A DNA stretch of 64,000 nucleotides from Marinobacter mangrovi (lineage in GTDB: Bacteria > Pseudomonadota > Gammaproteobacteria > Pseudomonadales > Oleiphilaceae): NCBI RefSeq assembly GCF_016798325.1, contig NZ_JAERVO010000001.1:1290092-1354091 (forward strand), written 5' to 3'. How positions within the stretch are numbered: the stretch's first letter is position 1; each line of letters begins with the position of its first letter. Shown here piece after piece: positions 33,169 through 45,254 of this stretch. The position numbers and the translations under genes were made by a program. Under the pieces are notes generated by a model. It was not told where the DNA came from, ran no database searches, and was given only the letters and a program-made list of their open reading frames with translations.

Positions 33169-34488
33169 TCAACGACAATCCCGCTCCCAGACAATCCGCC
33201 ATGACGCGACGTCAATGGCTTCGATCAGTGTAGGGGAAACCCACAAGTCGCCCACAGCCACCAGTTCATCGTCCTGCCAGATCAGTGGGATACGGTCCCG
33301 TTCCCAGGGTGGTACGCCCTGCTCCTGCAGCCATTTTTTAAGCGGCCGACTGGGGCCACCCGGCAGGAGCCGCAAGCGCTCGCCCCCCTGGCGCGCCGTG
33401 ACCGTCAGCGTCAGACCTTGCCCTCCGCCGATGGCTTTCACCGCACCGCCAGCCCAGGGCAACACCTCGTCAGTGACCCAGGTCACGTTCGACGACGGCG
33501 CCACGCCGCGATCGCGCAGGCAGTACAGCTTCCCCTGGTAGCGGCGAACGCAGTACCCGGCGCCACGCAACTCCGGCTCCCGGTCCGGACCGGCGGACAG
33601 CAGATCCGCCATCGCCTGTTCGAGTCGGGCTGCGGGAGGTGGTTCGCATCCGCAATCAATCAACCACCAGCGTAGCAGATTTTTCCGCTCTGACAGATCC
33701 AGCGCCGTCAGCCCGGCAACCGACAACCGTTGCCGATCATCTTCAATGTCCCGCCGCTGCAACGCCGCCAGACGAGCCGTGAGCTGGCTGGCTTCGTCAC
33801 ATTGTCGAGCGGCGCGACCGATGCTGCCAATCACTCCAGGCCAACGATGGTTCAGCGGGCCCAGCACCTGATGACGGAGATAGTTACGGTCGTAGCCGGT
33901 TTCTTCGTTGGTCGGATCGTCAAACCATTGCAACGCCCATTGACGGGCAAGCGCTTCAATCTCGCTTCGCGGCATCCCCAACAGCGGTCGACAGAGGCGC
34001 CCCGCCCCTAACGGGCGGGATGGCGGCATACCGGCCAGCCCGCGCACGCCCGTCCCTCGCACCAGCCGAAACAGCACAGTTTCCGCCTGGTCATCCGCGT
34101 GGTGCGCCATCAGCAGGCAGTCCCCCGGCCCAAGATGCTGCTCAAAGGCCCGGTAGCGCGCCTTGCGGGCTTCGTTTTCGAGGCTTTTGCCGGCGTCGAC
34201 GTCGACGCTCACCTGGGTCAGCGGGACACCTAACCGATTGCAGGCCAGGCGACTCTGGTCGGCCATATCCCGGGCGGCCGCCTGCAGCTGATGGTTGATA
34301 TGAAGCGCGCTGACAAGGTCTTCGCCACGATCGGCAAACCACGCGGCCGCCACGTTCAGGAGGAAAATGGAGTCCAGGCCGCCGCTGAGCGCGACAACCA
34401 TGCGGGGAGCATCAGGGAGAGCCGACATGGCCTGCTGCAGTGCGACAGGCCATGTCGAGGGATCGAGCCGATTACCGGCCTGTGTCAT
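33169..34488 (-). CDS. tilS: tRNA(Ile)-lysidine synthase
   Basis: 439 residues. TilS modifies C34 of the CAU-anticodon tRNA-Ile to lysidine, changing its identity from Met to Ile. The PP-loop SGGLDS and the [15 protein letters not shown] segment are in the N-terminal domain; two further domains (about 230-439) fit the full-length proteobacterial type. The start overlaps the accA end by 17 bases, indicating coupling. Confidence 0.94.
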   Translation of the reverse strand: MTQAGNRLDPSTWPVALQQAMSALPDAPRMVVALSGGLDSIFLLNVAAAWFADRGEDLVSALHINHQLQAAARDMADQSRLACNRLGVPLTQVSVDVDAGKSLENEARKARYRAFEQHLGPGDCLLMAHHADDQAETVLFRLVRGTGVRGLAGMPPSRPLGAGRLCRPLLGMPRSEIEALARQWALQWFDDPTNEETGYDRNYLRHQVLGPLNHRWPGVIGSIGRAARQCDEASQLTARLAALQRRDIEDDRQRLSVAGLTALDLSERKNLLRWWLIDCGCEPPPAARLEQAMADLLSAGPDREPELRGAGYCVRRYQGKLYCLRDRGVAPSSNVTWVTDEVLPWAGGAVKAIGGGQGLTLTVTARQGGERLRLLPGGPSRPLKKWLQEQGVPPWERDRIPLIWQDDELVAVGDLWVSPTLIEAIDVASWRIVWERDCR

Positions 34489-35425
34489 AGGCGGTCAGGC
34501 GCTCGTAGCGCTGATTGACCAGATCATCGGTTTCCAGCGCGCCTAACTCGGCCAGGCCGGACTTGAGCTGCGCCTTGAGCGCCTTCGCCATGTCTTCCGG
34601 CGAGCGATGGGCGCCGCCGAGCGGTTCGGGAATCACCACATCGGCCAGGTTAAGCTCTTTCAGGCGGTTGGCCGTGACGCCCATGGCTTCCGCCGCCTGG
34701 GCGGCATACTCGGCGCTCTTCCAGAGGATCGACGCGCAACCTTCCGGAGAAATCACCGAGTAGGTGGAATACTGAAGCATGTACAGGCGGTCGCAGACAC
34801 CGATGGCCAGTGCGCCGCCGGAACCGCCCTCACCGATCACCGTGGCGATCACCGGGGTTTTCAGGCGCGACATCACAGCCAGGTTGTAGGCGATGGCCTC
34901 ACTCTGGCCGCGCTCCTCGGCGCCGATACCCGGGTAGGCACCCGGCGTATCGATAAAGGTGAGGATCGGCATGCGGAAGCGCTCGGCCATTTCCATCAGG
35001 CGCAGGGCCTTCCGGTAGCCTTCCGGCCGCGGCATCCCGAAGTTGCGACGGACCTTGTCTTTGACCTCACGCCCCTTCTGGTGACCGATCACCATCACCG
35101 GCTGCCCGTCGAGACGAGCGGTGCCGCCCACGATGGACAGGTCATCGGCGTACTTGCGATCGCCGTGGAGTTCGTCGAAATCGTCGAACACCATCTCGAT
35201 GTAATCGAGCGTATAAGGCCGCCGGGGATGACGCGCCAGTCGCGCGATGTCCCAGGGGGTCAGGCTGGAGAAAATATTCTCGGTCAGGCTGACGCTCTTG
35301 TTCTTGAGGCGACTGATCTCGTCGGTGATGTTCAGTTCGCTGTCGTTACCAACCAGGCGCAACTCTTCAATCTTGGCTTCCAGGTCGGCGATAGGCTGTT
35401 CGAAATCCAGGTAATTGGGATTCAT
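34472..35425 (-). CDS. accA: Acetyl-CoA carboxylase carboxyltransferase subunit alpha
   Basis: 317 residues. With AccD it transfers carboxyl from biotin to acetyl-CoA, the first step of fatty-acid synthesis. Typical blocks are [45 protein letters not shown] and [13 protein letters not shown]. The start and length are standard. dnaE lies 174 bases upstream on the same strand. Confidence 0.98.
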   Translation of the reverse strand: MNPNYLDFEQPIADLEAKIEELRLVGNDSELNITDEISRLKNKSVSLTENIFSSLTPWDIARLARHPRRPYTLDYIEMVFDDFDELHGDRKYADDLSIVGGTARLDGQPVMVIGHQKGREVKDKVRRNFGMPRPEGYRKALRLMEMAERFRMPILTFIDTPGAYPGIGAEERGQSEAIAYNLAVMSRLKTPVIATVIGEGGSGGALAIGVCDRLYMLQYSTYSVISPEGCASILWKSAEYAAQAAEAMGVTANRLKELNLADVVIPEPLGGAHRSPEDMAKALKAQLKSGLAELGALETDDLVNQRYERLTAYDTGR

Positions 35426-35599
35426 GATCTTCCGTCGTCGTTGGCTCTCGTGTCCCGCCTACACCGGTATCGGGACACCCATTCCAGTGTCATGTAGGGA
35501 ACCTAACAGGCCCGGATGCCTAGAAAAAGCGGACATTGGTATAACCCGGCTCGGCCTGAACCCACTTGCGCTATACACCTTCGTCGTAGACCAGACACA

Positions 35600-38500
35600 T
35601 CAGTCGTAAACCAGTTCCACGGCCTGATCGCCGACAAGATGTCGCAAGTTTAGCAGTAAATCGTCGTTGGGCTGGACCCGCCAGGTCTCACCCAGTTGAA
35701 TCCGGGTCCGCGCCTCGTCGCTCTGGTAGTTGATCCAGACCGGGCAGCCGGTGCCCTCACGGCCCCGATGCGGCTGCAGCGTGCGGTCCAGCTTGTCGAG
35801 CAACCCGTTACCCAGCTGCTCGGACGACAGCGACATTTGCAGGCCGCGACTGTAGCGCTGGCGCGCCGTGGCCACGTCCATGACATCGCTGACCCGCATT
35901 TTCAGGGAGCCGGAGTAGTCGTCATGGCTGACCGTCCCATCCACGACCACCACCTCATCGGACTGCAACAGGTCCCGATTGTCGTTGAAGGTCTCGGAAA
36001 ACAGCGTCGCCTCAATGCGGGCGGAGCGATCGTCCAGGGTAACAAAGGCCATGGTCTGGCCGCGCTTGTTCTTCATGGTGCGCATGGCCACCACCAGGCC
36101 CGCCACCCGTTGCGGCGCCTTGGCCGGCTTGAGATCGGCGATGGACTGGCGGGCAAACCGACGCACTTCACGCTCGTACTCATCGAACGGGTGGCCGGTC
36201 AGATAGAGGCCCAGCGTGTCTTTCTCGCCCTTGAGACGCTCCTTCTCAGGCCACTCGCGCACCTTGCGCACTTCCTCGAACGGATCACTGTCGGTGCCGT
36301 CCAGGGTTTCGCCGAACATGTCCACCATGCCCACGGATTCGTTGCGGGACTGCTGGCCGGCCTGCTGCACCGCTTTCTCGATACTGGCCATCATCTGCGC
36401 CCGGCCCGGACCCAGCTTGTCCATGGCCCCGGCCCGGATCAGTGCTTCGATAGCCCGTTTGTTCACCCGTTTGAGATCAACGCGCTTGCAGAAATCGAAC
36501 ATGTCCTTGAACGCACCGCCTTCCCGGCGCGCCTCGACAATGCTCTGGATCGGTCCTTCACCCAGCCCCTTGATGGCGCCAAGACCGTAGACCACCTGGC
36601 CGTCGTCGTTCACCGTGAAGGTGTACTCCGAGGTGCTGACATCCGGCAGGACCAGGTCCAGCTTCAGGTTGCGACACTCCTCGACCAGCGTCACCACCTT
36701 GTCGGTGTTCTGCATATCGGCGGTCAGAACCGCCGCCATGAACTCGGCGGTATAGTGCGCCTTCAGCCACAGGGTCTGGTAGGACACGAACGCGTAGGCG
36801 GCCGAGTGGGATTTGTTGAAGCCGTAGCCGGCGAATTTCTCCACCAGATCGAAGATGTTCTCGGCCAGCGTCTTCTCGATGCCGTTTTTCTCGCAGCCTT
36901 CGAGGAAGAACTGCTTCTGCTTGGCCATTTCCTCGGGTTTTTTCTTACCCATGGCCCGGCGCAGCATGTCCGCGTTACCCAGCGTATAGCCAGCCATCAC
37001 CTGGGCGATCTGCATGACCTGTTCCTGGTACAGGATAACCCCGTAAGTAGGCTCCAGAACCGGCTTCAGGCCCTCATATTGATAGTCCGGGTGCGGGAAC
37101 GACATCGGCTGGCGACCGTGCTTCCGGTCGATGAAGTCGTCCACCATGCCGGACTGCAGCGGCCCCGGACGGAACAGGGCCACCAGGGCGATCATGTCTT
37201 CCAGGCAGTCCGGCTGCAGGCGGCGAATCAGGTCTTTCATACCGCGGGATTCAAGCTGGAAGACGGCGGTGGTCTCAGCCTTCTTGAGCATGTCGAACGA
37301 CGGCACGTCATCCAGCGGAATCTTGCCGATGTCCAGCGGCGCCTCGCCCTGCTTCTCCCGCTTGGGATTGATCATCTCCAGGGCCCAGTTGATGATCGTC
37401 AGGGTCCGCAGCCCCAGGAAGTCGAACTTGACCAGCCCGGCATCCTCAACGTCGCCCTTGTCGAACTGGGTCACTGGGCTGCCGCCCTCATCGTCACAGT
37501 AGAGCGGCGAGAAGTCGGTAATCTTGGTGGGCGCGATGACCACACCCCCGGCGTGCTTACCGGCGTTCCGGCAGACCCCTTCCAGCTTGAGGGCCATTTC
37601 CCAGATTTCCTGGGCTTCCTCATCCTGGTTCAGGAAATCCCTGAGCTGTTCTTCCTGCTCAATGGCCTTGTTCAGGGTCATGCCGACCTCGAACGGGATC
37701 AGCTTGGACAGCTTGTCCGCCAGCCCGTAGGACTTGCCCTGGACCCGCGCCACGTCGCGCACCACCGCCTTGGCGGCCATGGTACCGAAGGTGATGATCT
37801 GGGAGACCGCAGCGCGGCCGTATTTCTCGGCCACGTAATCAATGACCCGGTCACGGCCTTCCATACAGAAGTCGACGTCGAAGTCGGGCATGGAGACCCG
37901 TTCCGGGTTCAGGAAGCGCTCGAACAGCAGGTCGTATTCCAGCGGGTCCAGGTCGGTAATCTGCTGCGCGTAGGCCACCAGCGAGCCGGCACCGGAGCCT
38001 CGTCCCGGGCCCACCGGAACGCCGTTGTTCTTGGCCCACTTGATAAAGTCCATAACGATGAGGAAGTAGCCGGGGAACCCCATCTGGATGATGATATCCA
38101 GCTCGAAATTGAGGCGCTTGTAGTAGGCGGCGCGCTTCTCGTCGTATTCGGGATCATCCGGCGACAGCGTGCGGGACAAGCGGTCTTCCAGACCTTCTTC
38201 CGACACTTTGCGGAAGAAGTCGTCCATCGTCATCCCTTCCGGGATCGGATAGTCCGGCAGGAAGTATTCCCCCATGCGCACCTTGACGCTGCAGCGCCGG
38301 GCAATTTCCACGGTGTTCTCGATGGCCTCGGGAATGTCCGAGAACAGCTCGATCATTTCCTCGGGGCTGCGCAGGTACTGTTCGTCGCTGAACCGGCGGT
38401 CACGGCGGGGATCATCGAGCGTGCGGCTCTCGCCGATGCAGACCCGGGCCTCGTGCGCCTCGAAGTCTTCCTGGTTGAGGAAGTGGACATCGTTGGTGGC

Positions 38501-39088
38501 GACCACCGGCAGCTCGAGCTCATCGGCCAGTTCGACGCTCAGGTGCAGGCAATCTTCGTCGCCCTGACGGCCGGTCCGATGCAATTCCAGGTAGTAGGCG
38601 TCCGGGAACAGGCGCTTCCAGTATTCCGCCCGTTCACGCGCCAGATCCGCCTTACCCGCCAGCAGCGCCCGGCCGACATCGCCCACCTTGGCGCCGGACA
38701 GCGCCAGCAGGCCGTCAGCCCGGGATTCAATCCATTCCCGCTTGATGATGGGGACACCGTGGAGTTGGCCGTCGGTGTAGCCCTGGGAGATGATTTCCGT
38801 CAGGTGCAGATAACCGGTCTGGTTGCGGGCAAACAGGGTCAGCCGGAAGGGCTTTTCCGGTTCGTCGGGATTCTCCAGCCAGATGTCGGCCCCGATGATC
38901 GGCTTGATGCCCGCCCCCATGGCCGCCTTGTAGAAGCGGACCAACGAACACATGTTGGACTGCTCGGTCAGCCCCACCGCTGGCATGTTGAGTTCGGCCA
39001 CCCGATTGATGAACGGCTTGATGCGGACGATGCCGTCGACCAGCGAATACTCGGAGTGGACGCGCAGATGGACAAAGGTATTGGACAT
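35600..39088 (-). CDS. dnaE: DNA polymerase III subunit alpha
   Basis: 1162 residues, the replicative polymerase. An N-terminal PHP domain starts [15 protein letters not shown]. The palm holds the catalytic aspartates in [19 protein letters not shown] (about residue 400). The C-terminal part carries an OB-fold and the tau-binding region. The ATG at 39088 matches the family N-terminus though no good Shine-Dalgarno is visible; a TTG ten codons upstream also lacks one. A 1137-codon open frame on the opposite strand is a composition artefact. Confidence 0.98.
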   Translation of the reverse strand: MSNTFVHLRVHSEYSLVDGIVRIKPFINRVAELNMPAVGLTEQSNMCSLVRFYKAAMGAGIKPIIGADIWLENPDEPEKPFRLTLFARNQTGYLHLTEIISQGYTDGQLHGVPIIKREWIESRADGLLALSGAKVGDVGRALLAGKADLARERAEYWKRLFPDAYYLELHRTGRQGDEDCLHLSVELADELELPVVATNDVHFLNQEDFEAHEARVCIGESRTLDDPRRDRRFSDEQYLRSPEEMIELFSDIPEAIENTVEIARRCSVKVRMGEYFLPDYPIPEGMTMDDFFRKVSEEGLEDRLSRTLSPDDPEYDEKRAAYYKRLNFELDIIIQMGFPGYFLIVMDFIKWAKNNGVPVGPGRGSGAGSLVAYAQQITDLDPLEYDLLFERFLNPERVSMPDFDVDFCMEGRDRVIDYVAEKYGRAAVSQIITFGTMAAKAVVRDVARVQGKSYGLADKLSKLIPFEVGMTLNKAIEQEEQLRDFLNQDEEAQEIWEMALKLEGVCRNAGKHAGGVVIAPTKITDFSPLYCDDEGGSPVTQFDKGDVEDAGLVKFDFLGLRTLTIINWALEMINPKREKQGEAPLDIGKIPLDDVPSFDMLKKAETTAVFQLESRGMKDLIRRLQPDCLEDMIALVALFRPGPLQSGMVDDFIDRKHGRQPMSFPHPDYQYEGLKPVLEPTYGVILYQEQVMQIAQVMAGYTLGNADMLRRAMGKKKPEEMAKQKQFFLEGCEKNGIEKTLAENIFDLVEKFAGYGFNKSHSAAYAFVSYQTLWLKAHYTAEFMAAVLTADMQNTDKVVTLVEECRNLKLDLVLPDVSTSEYTFTVNDDGQVVYGLGAIKGLGEGPIQSIVEARREGGAFKDMFDFCKRVDLKRVNKRAIEALIRAGAMDKLGPGRAQMMASIEKAVQQAGQQSRNESVGMVDMFGETLDGTDSDPFEEVRKVREWPEKERLKGEKDTLGLYLTGHPFDEYEREVRRFARQSIADLKPAKAPQRVAGLVVAMRTMKNKRGQTMAFVTLDDRSARIEATLFSETFNDNRDLLQSDEVVVVDGTVSHDDYSGSLKMRVSDVMDVATARQRYSRGLQMSLSSEQLGNGLLDKLDRTLQPHRGREGTGCPVWINYQSDEARTRIQLGETWRVQPNDDLLLNLRHLVGDQAVELVYD

Positions 39089-39196
39089 GGGGCGAAAATC
39101 TGGCTCTGATTGGGACAACGAATAAAGGGAAATTCTAACAGCGCTGCGACGACAATTCGCGGTTGATTTCCAGGGAAACTTGAAGATTGCCGGAAT

Positions 39197-39670
39197 TTAC
39201 CCGGACGCCCCCTTGCCCTCGATCAACGCCCTGAGGCCCGCCTCGGACTGGGCGCCAAAGCGCGCTTCCAGCAGTTTTCCTTCGGGCGTCACGATAAACG
39301 ATGCCGGCAGTCCGACGGGCTGTTTCCAGTCCAATGCCGGTCCCGGGTCTTCCGCCAGCAAGCGGAATTGAATCTGCATCTTGTCCGCCAGCGAGCGCAA
39401 CGGCTCCCCGGTAATGCCATCAAAATTGACGCCCAGTACCGTCACATTGGGGGATTGATCCAGGTGGTTCAGTTCCGGTATTTCCTCGCGGCACGGCTTG
39501 CACCATTCGGCCCAGTAATTCACCACCACCCATTGCCCCCGAAGGCTGGACCAGTCGAGGGTCTGGCCCTGGGCATCCTGAAAACTGGGCCGGTCACAGC
39601 CGGACAGTACCAGCAGACTTGCCATTGCCAGAGTGGCCGGGATAAACCGTTGAATGTACTGCAAACGCAT
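39197..39670 (-). CDS. TlpA-like thioredoxin-fold lipoprotein
   Basis: 157 residues. A lipoprotein signal (MASLLVLSGCD) is followed by a thioredoxin fold with the active-site WAEWCKPCREE. The likely role is thiol-disulfide exchange or cytochrome c maturation at the periplasmic face of a membrane. The ATG at 39670 lies only one base from a perfect AGGAGG, whereas the TTG two codons later has ideal spacing; both give a working signal. The open frame continues upstream through arsC, but that part is antisense noise. It diverges from arsC across 57 bases. Confidence 0.85.
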   Translation of the reverse strand: MRLQYIQRFIPATLAMASLLVLSGCDRPSFQDAQGQTLDWSSLRGQWVVVNYWAEWCKPCREEIPELNHLDQSPNVTVLGVNFDGITGEPLRSLADKMQIQFRLLAEDPGPALDWKQPVGLPASFIVTPEGKLLEARFGAQSEAGLRALIEGKGASG

Positions 39671-39727
39671 CCCTCCTGTTAGACTACCCTGCAGATTCGA
39701 TCGATCACCGAAATCCGAGGATGCACG

Positions 39728-40694
<967 letters not shown>

Positions 40695-40703
40695 CGAGCT
40701 GCC

Positions 40704-41057
40704 ATGCTGCACACAGGACGCGCCCGAAAGACCCGACTGCTGTGCCAGGTGCTGTATGGCATCCTGGTGGCGTTGCTGGTCATCACCACCTTCTTTCCGG
40801 CTCCGGATCCGGCCCTTTCCCTGCCACTGGTCCTGACAGTCAAGCTGGTCCCCCTGCTCCTGTTCATCCCTTTGGTGGCCCGCGGCGATAACCGGGGCCT
40901 GATCTGGCTGAGCTTCGTTCTGATTTTCTACTTCATGCAGTTCGTGGTCAGCGCCTGGCTGACGCAGGGTGCCCTGGCTCCCAGTCTCAACGCGCTGGTC
41001 ACCCTGCTGCTCTTCGTTTCTGCTATGGTGCATCTGAAAATCAACCGGCCCGAGTAG
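40704..41057 (+). CDS. DUF2069 membrane protein
   Basis: 117 residues with four predicted membrane helices (VALLVITTFFPAP, KLVPLLLFIPLVARG, FVLIFYFMQFVVSAWL, LVTLLLFVSAMVHL). The DUF2069 family commonly sits after wrbA in pseudomonads. No function is established. It begins nine bases after the wrbA-like stop. Confidence 0.82.
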   Translation: MLHTGRARKTRLLCQVLYGILVALLVITTFFPAPDPALSLPLVLTVKLVPLLLFIPLVARGDNRGLIWLSFVLIFYFMQFVVSAWLTQGALAPSLNALVTLLLFVSAMVHLKINRPE

Positions 41058-41064
41058 TTTGCCC

Positions 41065-42846
41065 ATGTCGACGACCAGTCTTGCCGCCCCGCCCCGCGCC
41101 ACACTCACCCTGCGGGATATCTGTACCGCCCTGGTGGAGGACGGCCAGATTGATCAGGCAGATGCCGAGCGTGTGCTAACGGCCAATCTGGGCGCCGACG
41201 CCAACAAGCGCCACCCGCTCGAAGTAGTCGCCATCGCCGCACTGACCAGCCAGAAGACCGGACGCACCCTGGATCTCGACCGGCTCACCGAATGGCTCGC
41301 CCATTGGGCCGATCAGCCTTACTACCACATCGATCCGCTCAAGATAGACGCGCCCGGTGTCGCCCGCGTCATGTCCTTTGCGTTCGCCCAGCGCCACAAC
41401 ATCCTCGCGGTGGAAATTTTCCCGGAGGAGGTCTGGATCGCCAGCGCCGAGCCCTTCAAGCACGACTGGGAGGCCAACCTGCGCCACGTCCTGAAAAAGG
41501 ACATCAAGCGGGTGGTCGCCAACCCGGAAGACATTCGCCGTTTTACCGTGGAGTTCTACCAGCTGGCCAGCTCGGTCAGTAAGGCCAGTGGCAGCGCCAG
41601 TCAGGGCGGCGCCAACATCCACAACTTCGAGCAGTTGCTGGACCTGGGCGACAACAAGAGCCCGGACGCCAACGATCAGCACGTGGTCAAGATCGTCGAC
41701 TGGCTGCTGCAATACGCCTTTGAGCAGCGCGCCAGCGATATCCACATTGAGCCGCGCCGGAACATCTCACAGGTCCGTTTCCGCATCGACGGCGTTTTGC
41801 ACAACGTCTATGAATTTCCGGATCAGGTGGGCGTCGCCGTCATCAGCCGCCTTAAAATCCTCGGCCGTCTGAACGTCGCCGAAAAGCGCAAACCCCAGGA
41901 CGGCCGCATCAAGACCCGCAAGCCGGACAACAGCGAGGTGGAACTGCGCCTGGCGACCATGCCGACGGCGTTTGGCGAGAAAATGGTCATGCGGATTTTC
42001 GACCCGGAAGTCCTGCTGAAAAGCTTTGACCAGCTCGGTTTCGGCAAGGAGGACATCCAGCGCTGGTCCGACATGACCAACCAGCCCCACGGCATCGTGC
42101 TGGTCACCGGTCCGACCGGTTCCGGCAAGACCACCACGCTCTACTCAACCCTGAAACAGCTCGCGACGCCGGAGGTCAACATCTGCACGATCGAGGATCC
42201 GATCGAGATGGTGGAACCGGCGTTCAACCAGATGCAGGTCCAGCACGGCATTGACCTGACCTTTGCTTCGGGCGTTCGCGCCCTGCTGCGCCAGGACCCG
42301 GACATCATCATGGTGGGCGAGATCCGCGACCTGGAAACCGCCGAGATGGCCGTTCAGGCCGCCCTGACCGGTCACCTGGTGCTGTCCACCCTGCACACCA
42401 ACGACGCGCCCAGCGCCATCACCCGCCTCATCGAACTGGGCATTCCGCCCTACCTGATCCGGGCGACCGTGCTCGGCGTCATGGCCCAGCGTCTGGTGCG
42501 GACGTTGTGCCCCAGCTGCAAGCAGCCGGCGCAGATCGACGAAAAAGCCTGGGCCAACCTGACCCGGCCCTGGAAAGCGCCCAAGCCCACGGAAGTCTTT
42601 GCGCCGGGCGGTTGCCTGGAATGCCGCAACACCGGTTATCGCGGCCGCGCCGGTGTCTACGAGATCCTGCAGCTCTCTCCTGCCCTGCGCCATCGGGTGG
42701 ACGAATCCTGCGATCTGGAGCAGCTGCGGATCGATGCCTACAAGGACGGCATGCGCTCCCTGCGCCTGAGCGGCGCCCAGAAAATTGCCGCCGGCTCCAC
42801 CACCATCGAGGAAATCCTGCGGGTCACACCCGAGAGCCAGCGCTGA
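41065..42846 (+). CDS. Orphan GspE/PilB-family secretion ATPase
   Basis: 593 residues. The N-terminal 180 residues are a GspE/MshEN-like domain. The core has VTGPTGSGKTTTLYS (Walker A Lys355), the Asp box IEDPIEM, Walker B IIMVGEIRD and the His box TGHLVLSTLHTND. A tetracysteine zinc site (CPSC, CLEC) is near residue 480. This architecture powers type II secretion or type IV pilus assembly, but there is no inner-membrane platform, pilin or secretin gene here. It may serve a system encoded elsewhere or have a separate role. ATG 41065 is preferred to TTG 41059. Confidence 0.9.
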   Translation: MSTTSLAAPPRATLTLRDICTALVEDGQIDQADAERVLTANLGADANKRHPLEVVAIAALTSQKTGRTLDLDRLTEWLAHWADQPYYHIDPLKIDAPGVARVMSFAFAQRHNILAVEIFPEEVWIASAEPFKHDWEANLRHVLKKDIKRVVANPEDIRRFTVEFYQLASSVSKASGSASQGGANIHNFEQLLDLGDNKSPDANDQHVVKIVDWLLQYAFEQRASDIHIEPRRNISQVRFRIDGVLHNVYEFPDQVGVAVISRLKILGRLNVAEKRKPQDGRIKTRKPDNSEVELRLATMPTAFGEKMVMRIFDPEVLLKSFDQLGFGKEDIQRWSDMTNQPHGIVLVTGPTGSGKTTTLYSTLKQLATPEVNICTIEDPIEMVEPAFNQMQVQHGIDLTFASGVRALLRQDPDIIMVGEIRDLETAEMAVQAALTGHLVLSTLHTNDAPSAITRLIELGIPPYLIRATVLGVMAQRLVRTLCPSCKQPAQIDEKAWANLTRPWKAPKPTEVFAPGGCLECRNTGYRGRAGVYEILQLSPALRHRVDESCDLEQLRIDAYKDGMRSLRLSGAQKIAAGSTTIEEILRVTPESQR

Positions 42847-42852
42847 TACCGC

Positions 42853-43911
42853 TCAGGACGCCGCCCCGGGCGGCATGCCGCACTGCTTGAGCAGGATCTG
42901 CCACTGCTTCGTGTGGCGGGCGATGGCCTCATCGAACTGCTGCCAGAGACTGTCTGGCCCTTGCTGGCTGATGTAGCGGTTGAAGTAGACCTTGAAGCCG
43001 TCGGGCATCACTGCCGTCTGACTGCGCCCCAGCCGCTCGAAACCTGGCACCAGCGCCTGTCGTGCCTGCTCCACGGCGGCCAGGTAGGGCTGGACTTTCC
43101 CCGCATAGATCTTGAAGAACATGTTCCTGGCGATGTCCGCGTCGTTGTTGGTCTTGCCGTTCAAACACAGCGGATGATCCGCCAGACGCCGTTCGACCAG
43201 GTCCGCCGCGTCGTTCAGGCGCGTGGTGAGCAACAGGGCGCTCTTGATCAGCTGCCCCATCCGGTTTTCCGCCTGCCAACGTTGATGCACACCGCCCAGA
43301 AAGCCCAGATCAACACTCATATCGCCCGATTCAATGGCCGCTAACCGGTCGTTCAGCAGTCCGAGATCGGCGGACAGATCCGAGACCGTCTCGCCGCTCG
43401 CGTCCATGGGCAGCGCCCCCTCCGTTCGGGTAAAGAGCTGCTCAATCTCCTCGGTGGCCCAGGTGGCGTTCCAGATGGCAATCGGGAGACTTTCCAGCTT
43501 GGCCTCGCGGGCCTGCTTCACGGAGGCGTAGAGCTCTTTATCGTCTTCCAGCTCCGGCAGGCAATCCCTCGCGGCGTTGATGAAACGCAACTCGTAACGC
43601 AACACGTTGACCGGCTGCATCACCCGGCCCAGGCCGGAATTGCGCTCCCCGACGACCACCTGGAGATCACAGCCGTACAGGGACAGAAAATCCAGCATGT
43701 CCAGCTCAAGCTTGGGCATCTCCAGCCGCCGCTCCCGGCGCCGGGGAAACAGGTCCGCCAGCGGCACGTCGGACAGCTGGGGGTCTTCATCCAGCACGCG
43801 GGCCACCCGGTCCACGTACTCGTCCATCATGGCGTCCGGCGCCGAGAACGGGTTGCAGCCCACCAGCAAACTGGCCAGAACAGGAATCAGGAACAGCGTT
43901 TTCAAGCGCAA
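42853..43911 (-). CDS. DUF3080 family lipoprotein
   Basis: About 352 residues, with a lipobox (LLVGCN) near residue 19 and a long helical body. DUF3080 proteins are conserved, uncharacterised gammaproteobacterial proteins. The start is uncertain: no ATG exists in frame, and I took the TTG at 43911, which places a short basic stretch (RLK) before the hydrophobic signal. A TTG two codons later would also work; neither has a convincing Shine-Dalgarno. It converges on the GspE-like gene with only six bases between the stops. Confidence 0.75.
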   Translation of the reverse strand: MRLKTLFLIPVLASLLVGCNPFSAPDAMMDEYVDRVARVLDEDPQLSDVPLADLFPRRRERRLEMPKLELDMLDFLSLYGCDLQVVVGERNSGLGRVMQPVNVLRYELRFINAARDCLPELEDDKELYASVKQAREAKLESLPIAIWNATWATEEIEQLFTRTEGALPMDASGETVSDLSADLGLLNDRLAAIESGDMSVDLGFLGGVHQRWQAENRMGQLIKSALLLTTRLNDAADLVERRLADHPLCLNGKTNNDADIARNMFFKIYAGKVQPYLAAVEQARQALVPGFERLGRSQTAVMPDGFKVYFNRYISQQGPDSLWQQFDEAIARHTKQWQILLKQCGMPPGAAS

Positions 43912-43964
43912 AGCATCAGCCCGGAAATACAGGTATCTGTGCCAAGTGTACGCACGGGAAGGCA

Positions 43965-43998
43965 AAAAAGTGCAGAAGGCGGGCTCGATCGGCCCGCC
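43965..43998 (-). terminator. Probable terminator of the mtnBDC operon
   Basis: GGCGGGC / GCCCGCC stem (43978-43998) just after the mtnC stop. A T-run (TTTTTT on the minus strand, 43965-43970) follows after about seven bases, a longer gap than usual. Confidence 0.45.
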
Positions 43999-44004
43999 GT
44001 TGGG

Positions 44005-44697
44005 TCAGTCGATCTCGCTCATCAGCGCGTCGACGTCGTTAAAATCGCGGGCGACCCGGTAGTCGGTTTCCGGCGCGTCGCCGTCACGCACCAGCAGTAT
44101 GGTTTCCATGCCCGCTTCCGAAGCGGCATCCAGTTCGGCGGTGACGTCCGACAGGAACAGGACGGTCTCGGGTTCGACACCCAGTTCGTGCAGGATCGCC
44201 CGATACGCGGCGGCTTCGCGCTTGGCCCCGATTCGGGTGTCAAAGTAACCGCTGAAGAACGGCGTCAGGTCGCCGCAGCGGCTGAAACCGTAGATCAGCT
44301 TCTGGGCCTGGACGGAGCCGGACGAGTACACAAACAGGCGCAATCCGCGATCGTGCCACTCACGCAGTTTCTCCGCCGCATCGTCGTAGACGTGGCCCTT
44401 GAAGTCGCCGTCCCGGTAGCCCTTTTCCCAGATCATGCCCTGCAATGCCTTGAGCGGCGTCGCCTTGCGATCCTCGCCGATCCAGCCCTGGAGAACCCGG
44501 GCCAACGCCTCCAGATCGCCGGCATCCGTGCCGGTCTCCCGGGCCACGGCATCCAGCTGCGCCCTCACCGCCGGCTCGTCGGCCTGCTCCCGCACGAACG
44601 CCGCCATGTGTTCGGCGGCGTATGGGAACAGCACGTCGTGAACGAAAGTGATCGAGCTGGTCGTCCCCTCGATATCGGTCAGGATGACGCGAATCAT
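44005..44697 (-). CDS. mtnC: Enolase-phosphatase E1 (acireductone synthase)
   Basis: 230 residues, HAD superfamily. It enolises and dephosphorylates diketo-methylthiopentyl phosphate in methionine salvage, producing the substrate of MtnD. The HAD nucleophile is in [23 protein letters not shown] and [12 protein letters not shown] are motifs II and IV. It overlaps mtnD by four bases. It is last in the operon. Confidence 0.96.
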   Translation of the reverse strand: MIRVILTDIEGTTSSITFVHDVLFPYAAEHMAAFVREQADEPAVRAQLDAVARETGTDAGDLEALARVLQGWIGEDRKATPLKALQGMIWEKGYRDGDFKGHVYDDAAEKLREWHDRGLRLFVYSSGSVQAQKLIYGFSRCGDLTPFFSGYFDTRIGAKREAAAYRAILHELGVEPETVLFLSDVTAELDAASEAGMETILLVRDGDAPETDYRVARDFNDVDALMSEID

Positions 44698-45254
44698 CCA
44701 GCGGCTCCCAGCATGCCCTCGTAACGCGGGAGCCGACTGGCAATGTCCTCACCGGTAAAGCTGGCCACCCAGCCGTCCGGGTTGGAGAACAGACGAATAC
44801 AGGTGAATTCCGGCGCCGGCCCCATATCGAACCAGTGGCGGGTGCCGTCCGGCACGCTGATCAGGTCGTTCTGCTGACACAACACGGCATACACCTTCTC
44901 GCCAAAGTGCAGGTAGAACAGCCCCTGCCCGCGCACGAAAAAGCGGACTTCGTCCTCGCTGTGGGTGTGCTCGTCGAGGAACTTCTTGCGCGCCGCGTCC
45001 TTGTTGGGGTTGTCGGCGTTCAGACTGACCACATCGGCGGTCTGGAAGCCACACTCGTCTTTCAGGCGCGCGACTTCATCGGCATAAGCCTCAAGAATCG
45101 CGTCCTGGGAGGCATCGGCCGGCAATTCGCGGGTCGGCCACTGTTCGAAGCGAACGCCCTGCTCGTTCAGCAGACGCTGGATGTCGGTCGGGTCGTCAGT
45201 CACAATCTCCGGTTGATCCGGCTGTTGTTCTCGGTAGATACGCAGCGTGGTCAT
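44694..45254 (-). CDS. mtnD: Acireductone dioxygenase
   Basis: 186 residues, cupin fold. With iron it cleaves acireductone to the methionine precursor keto-acid and formate; with nickel it follows an off-pathway route. Metal ligands are in [15 protein letters not shown] and the later TRHWFDMG. It overlaps mtnB and mtnC by four bases each, so the three are translated as a coupled set. Confidence 0.96.
   Translation of the reverse strand: MTTLRIYREQQPDQPEIVTDDPTDIQRLLNEQGVRFEQWPTRELPADASQDAILEAYADEVARLKDECGFQTADVVSLNADNPNKDAARKKFLDEHTHSEDEVRFFVRGQGLFYLHFGEKVYAVLCQQNDLISVPDGTRHWFDMGPAPEFTCIRLFSNPDGWVASFTGEDIASRLPRYEGMLGAAG

Noticed and set aside
35696..39109. 1137-codon open frame antisense to dnaE
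   Set aside because: Produced by high G+C at third positions of dnaE; the translation resembles no protein family, is rich in His, Gln and Arg, and has no ribosome site.
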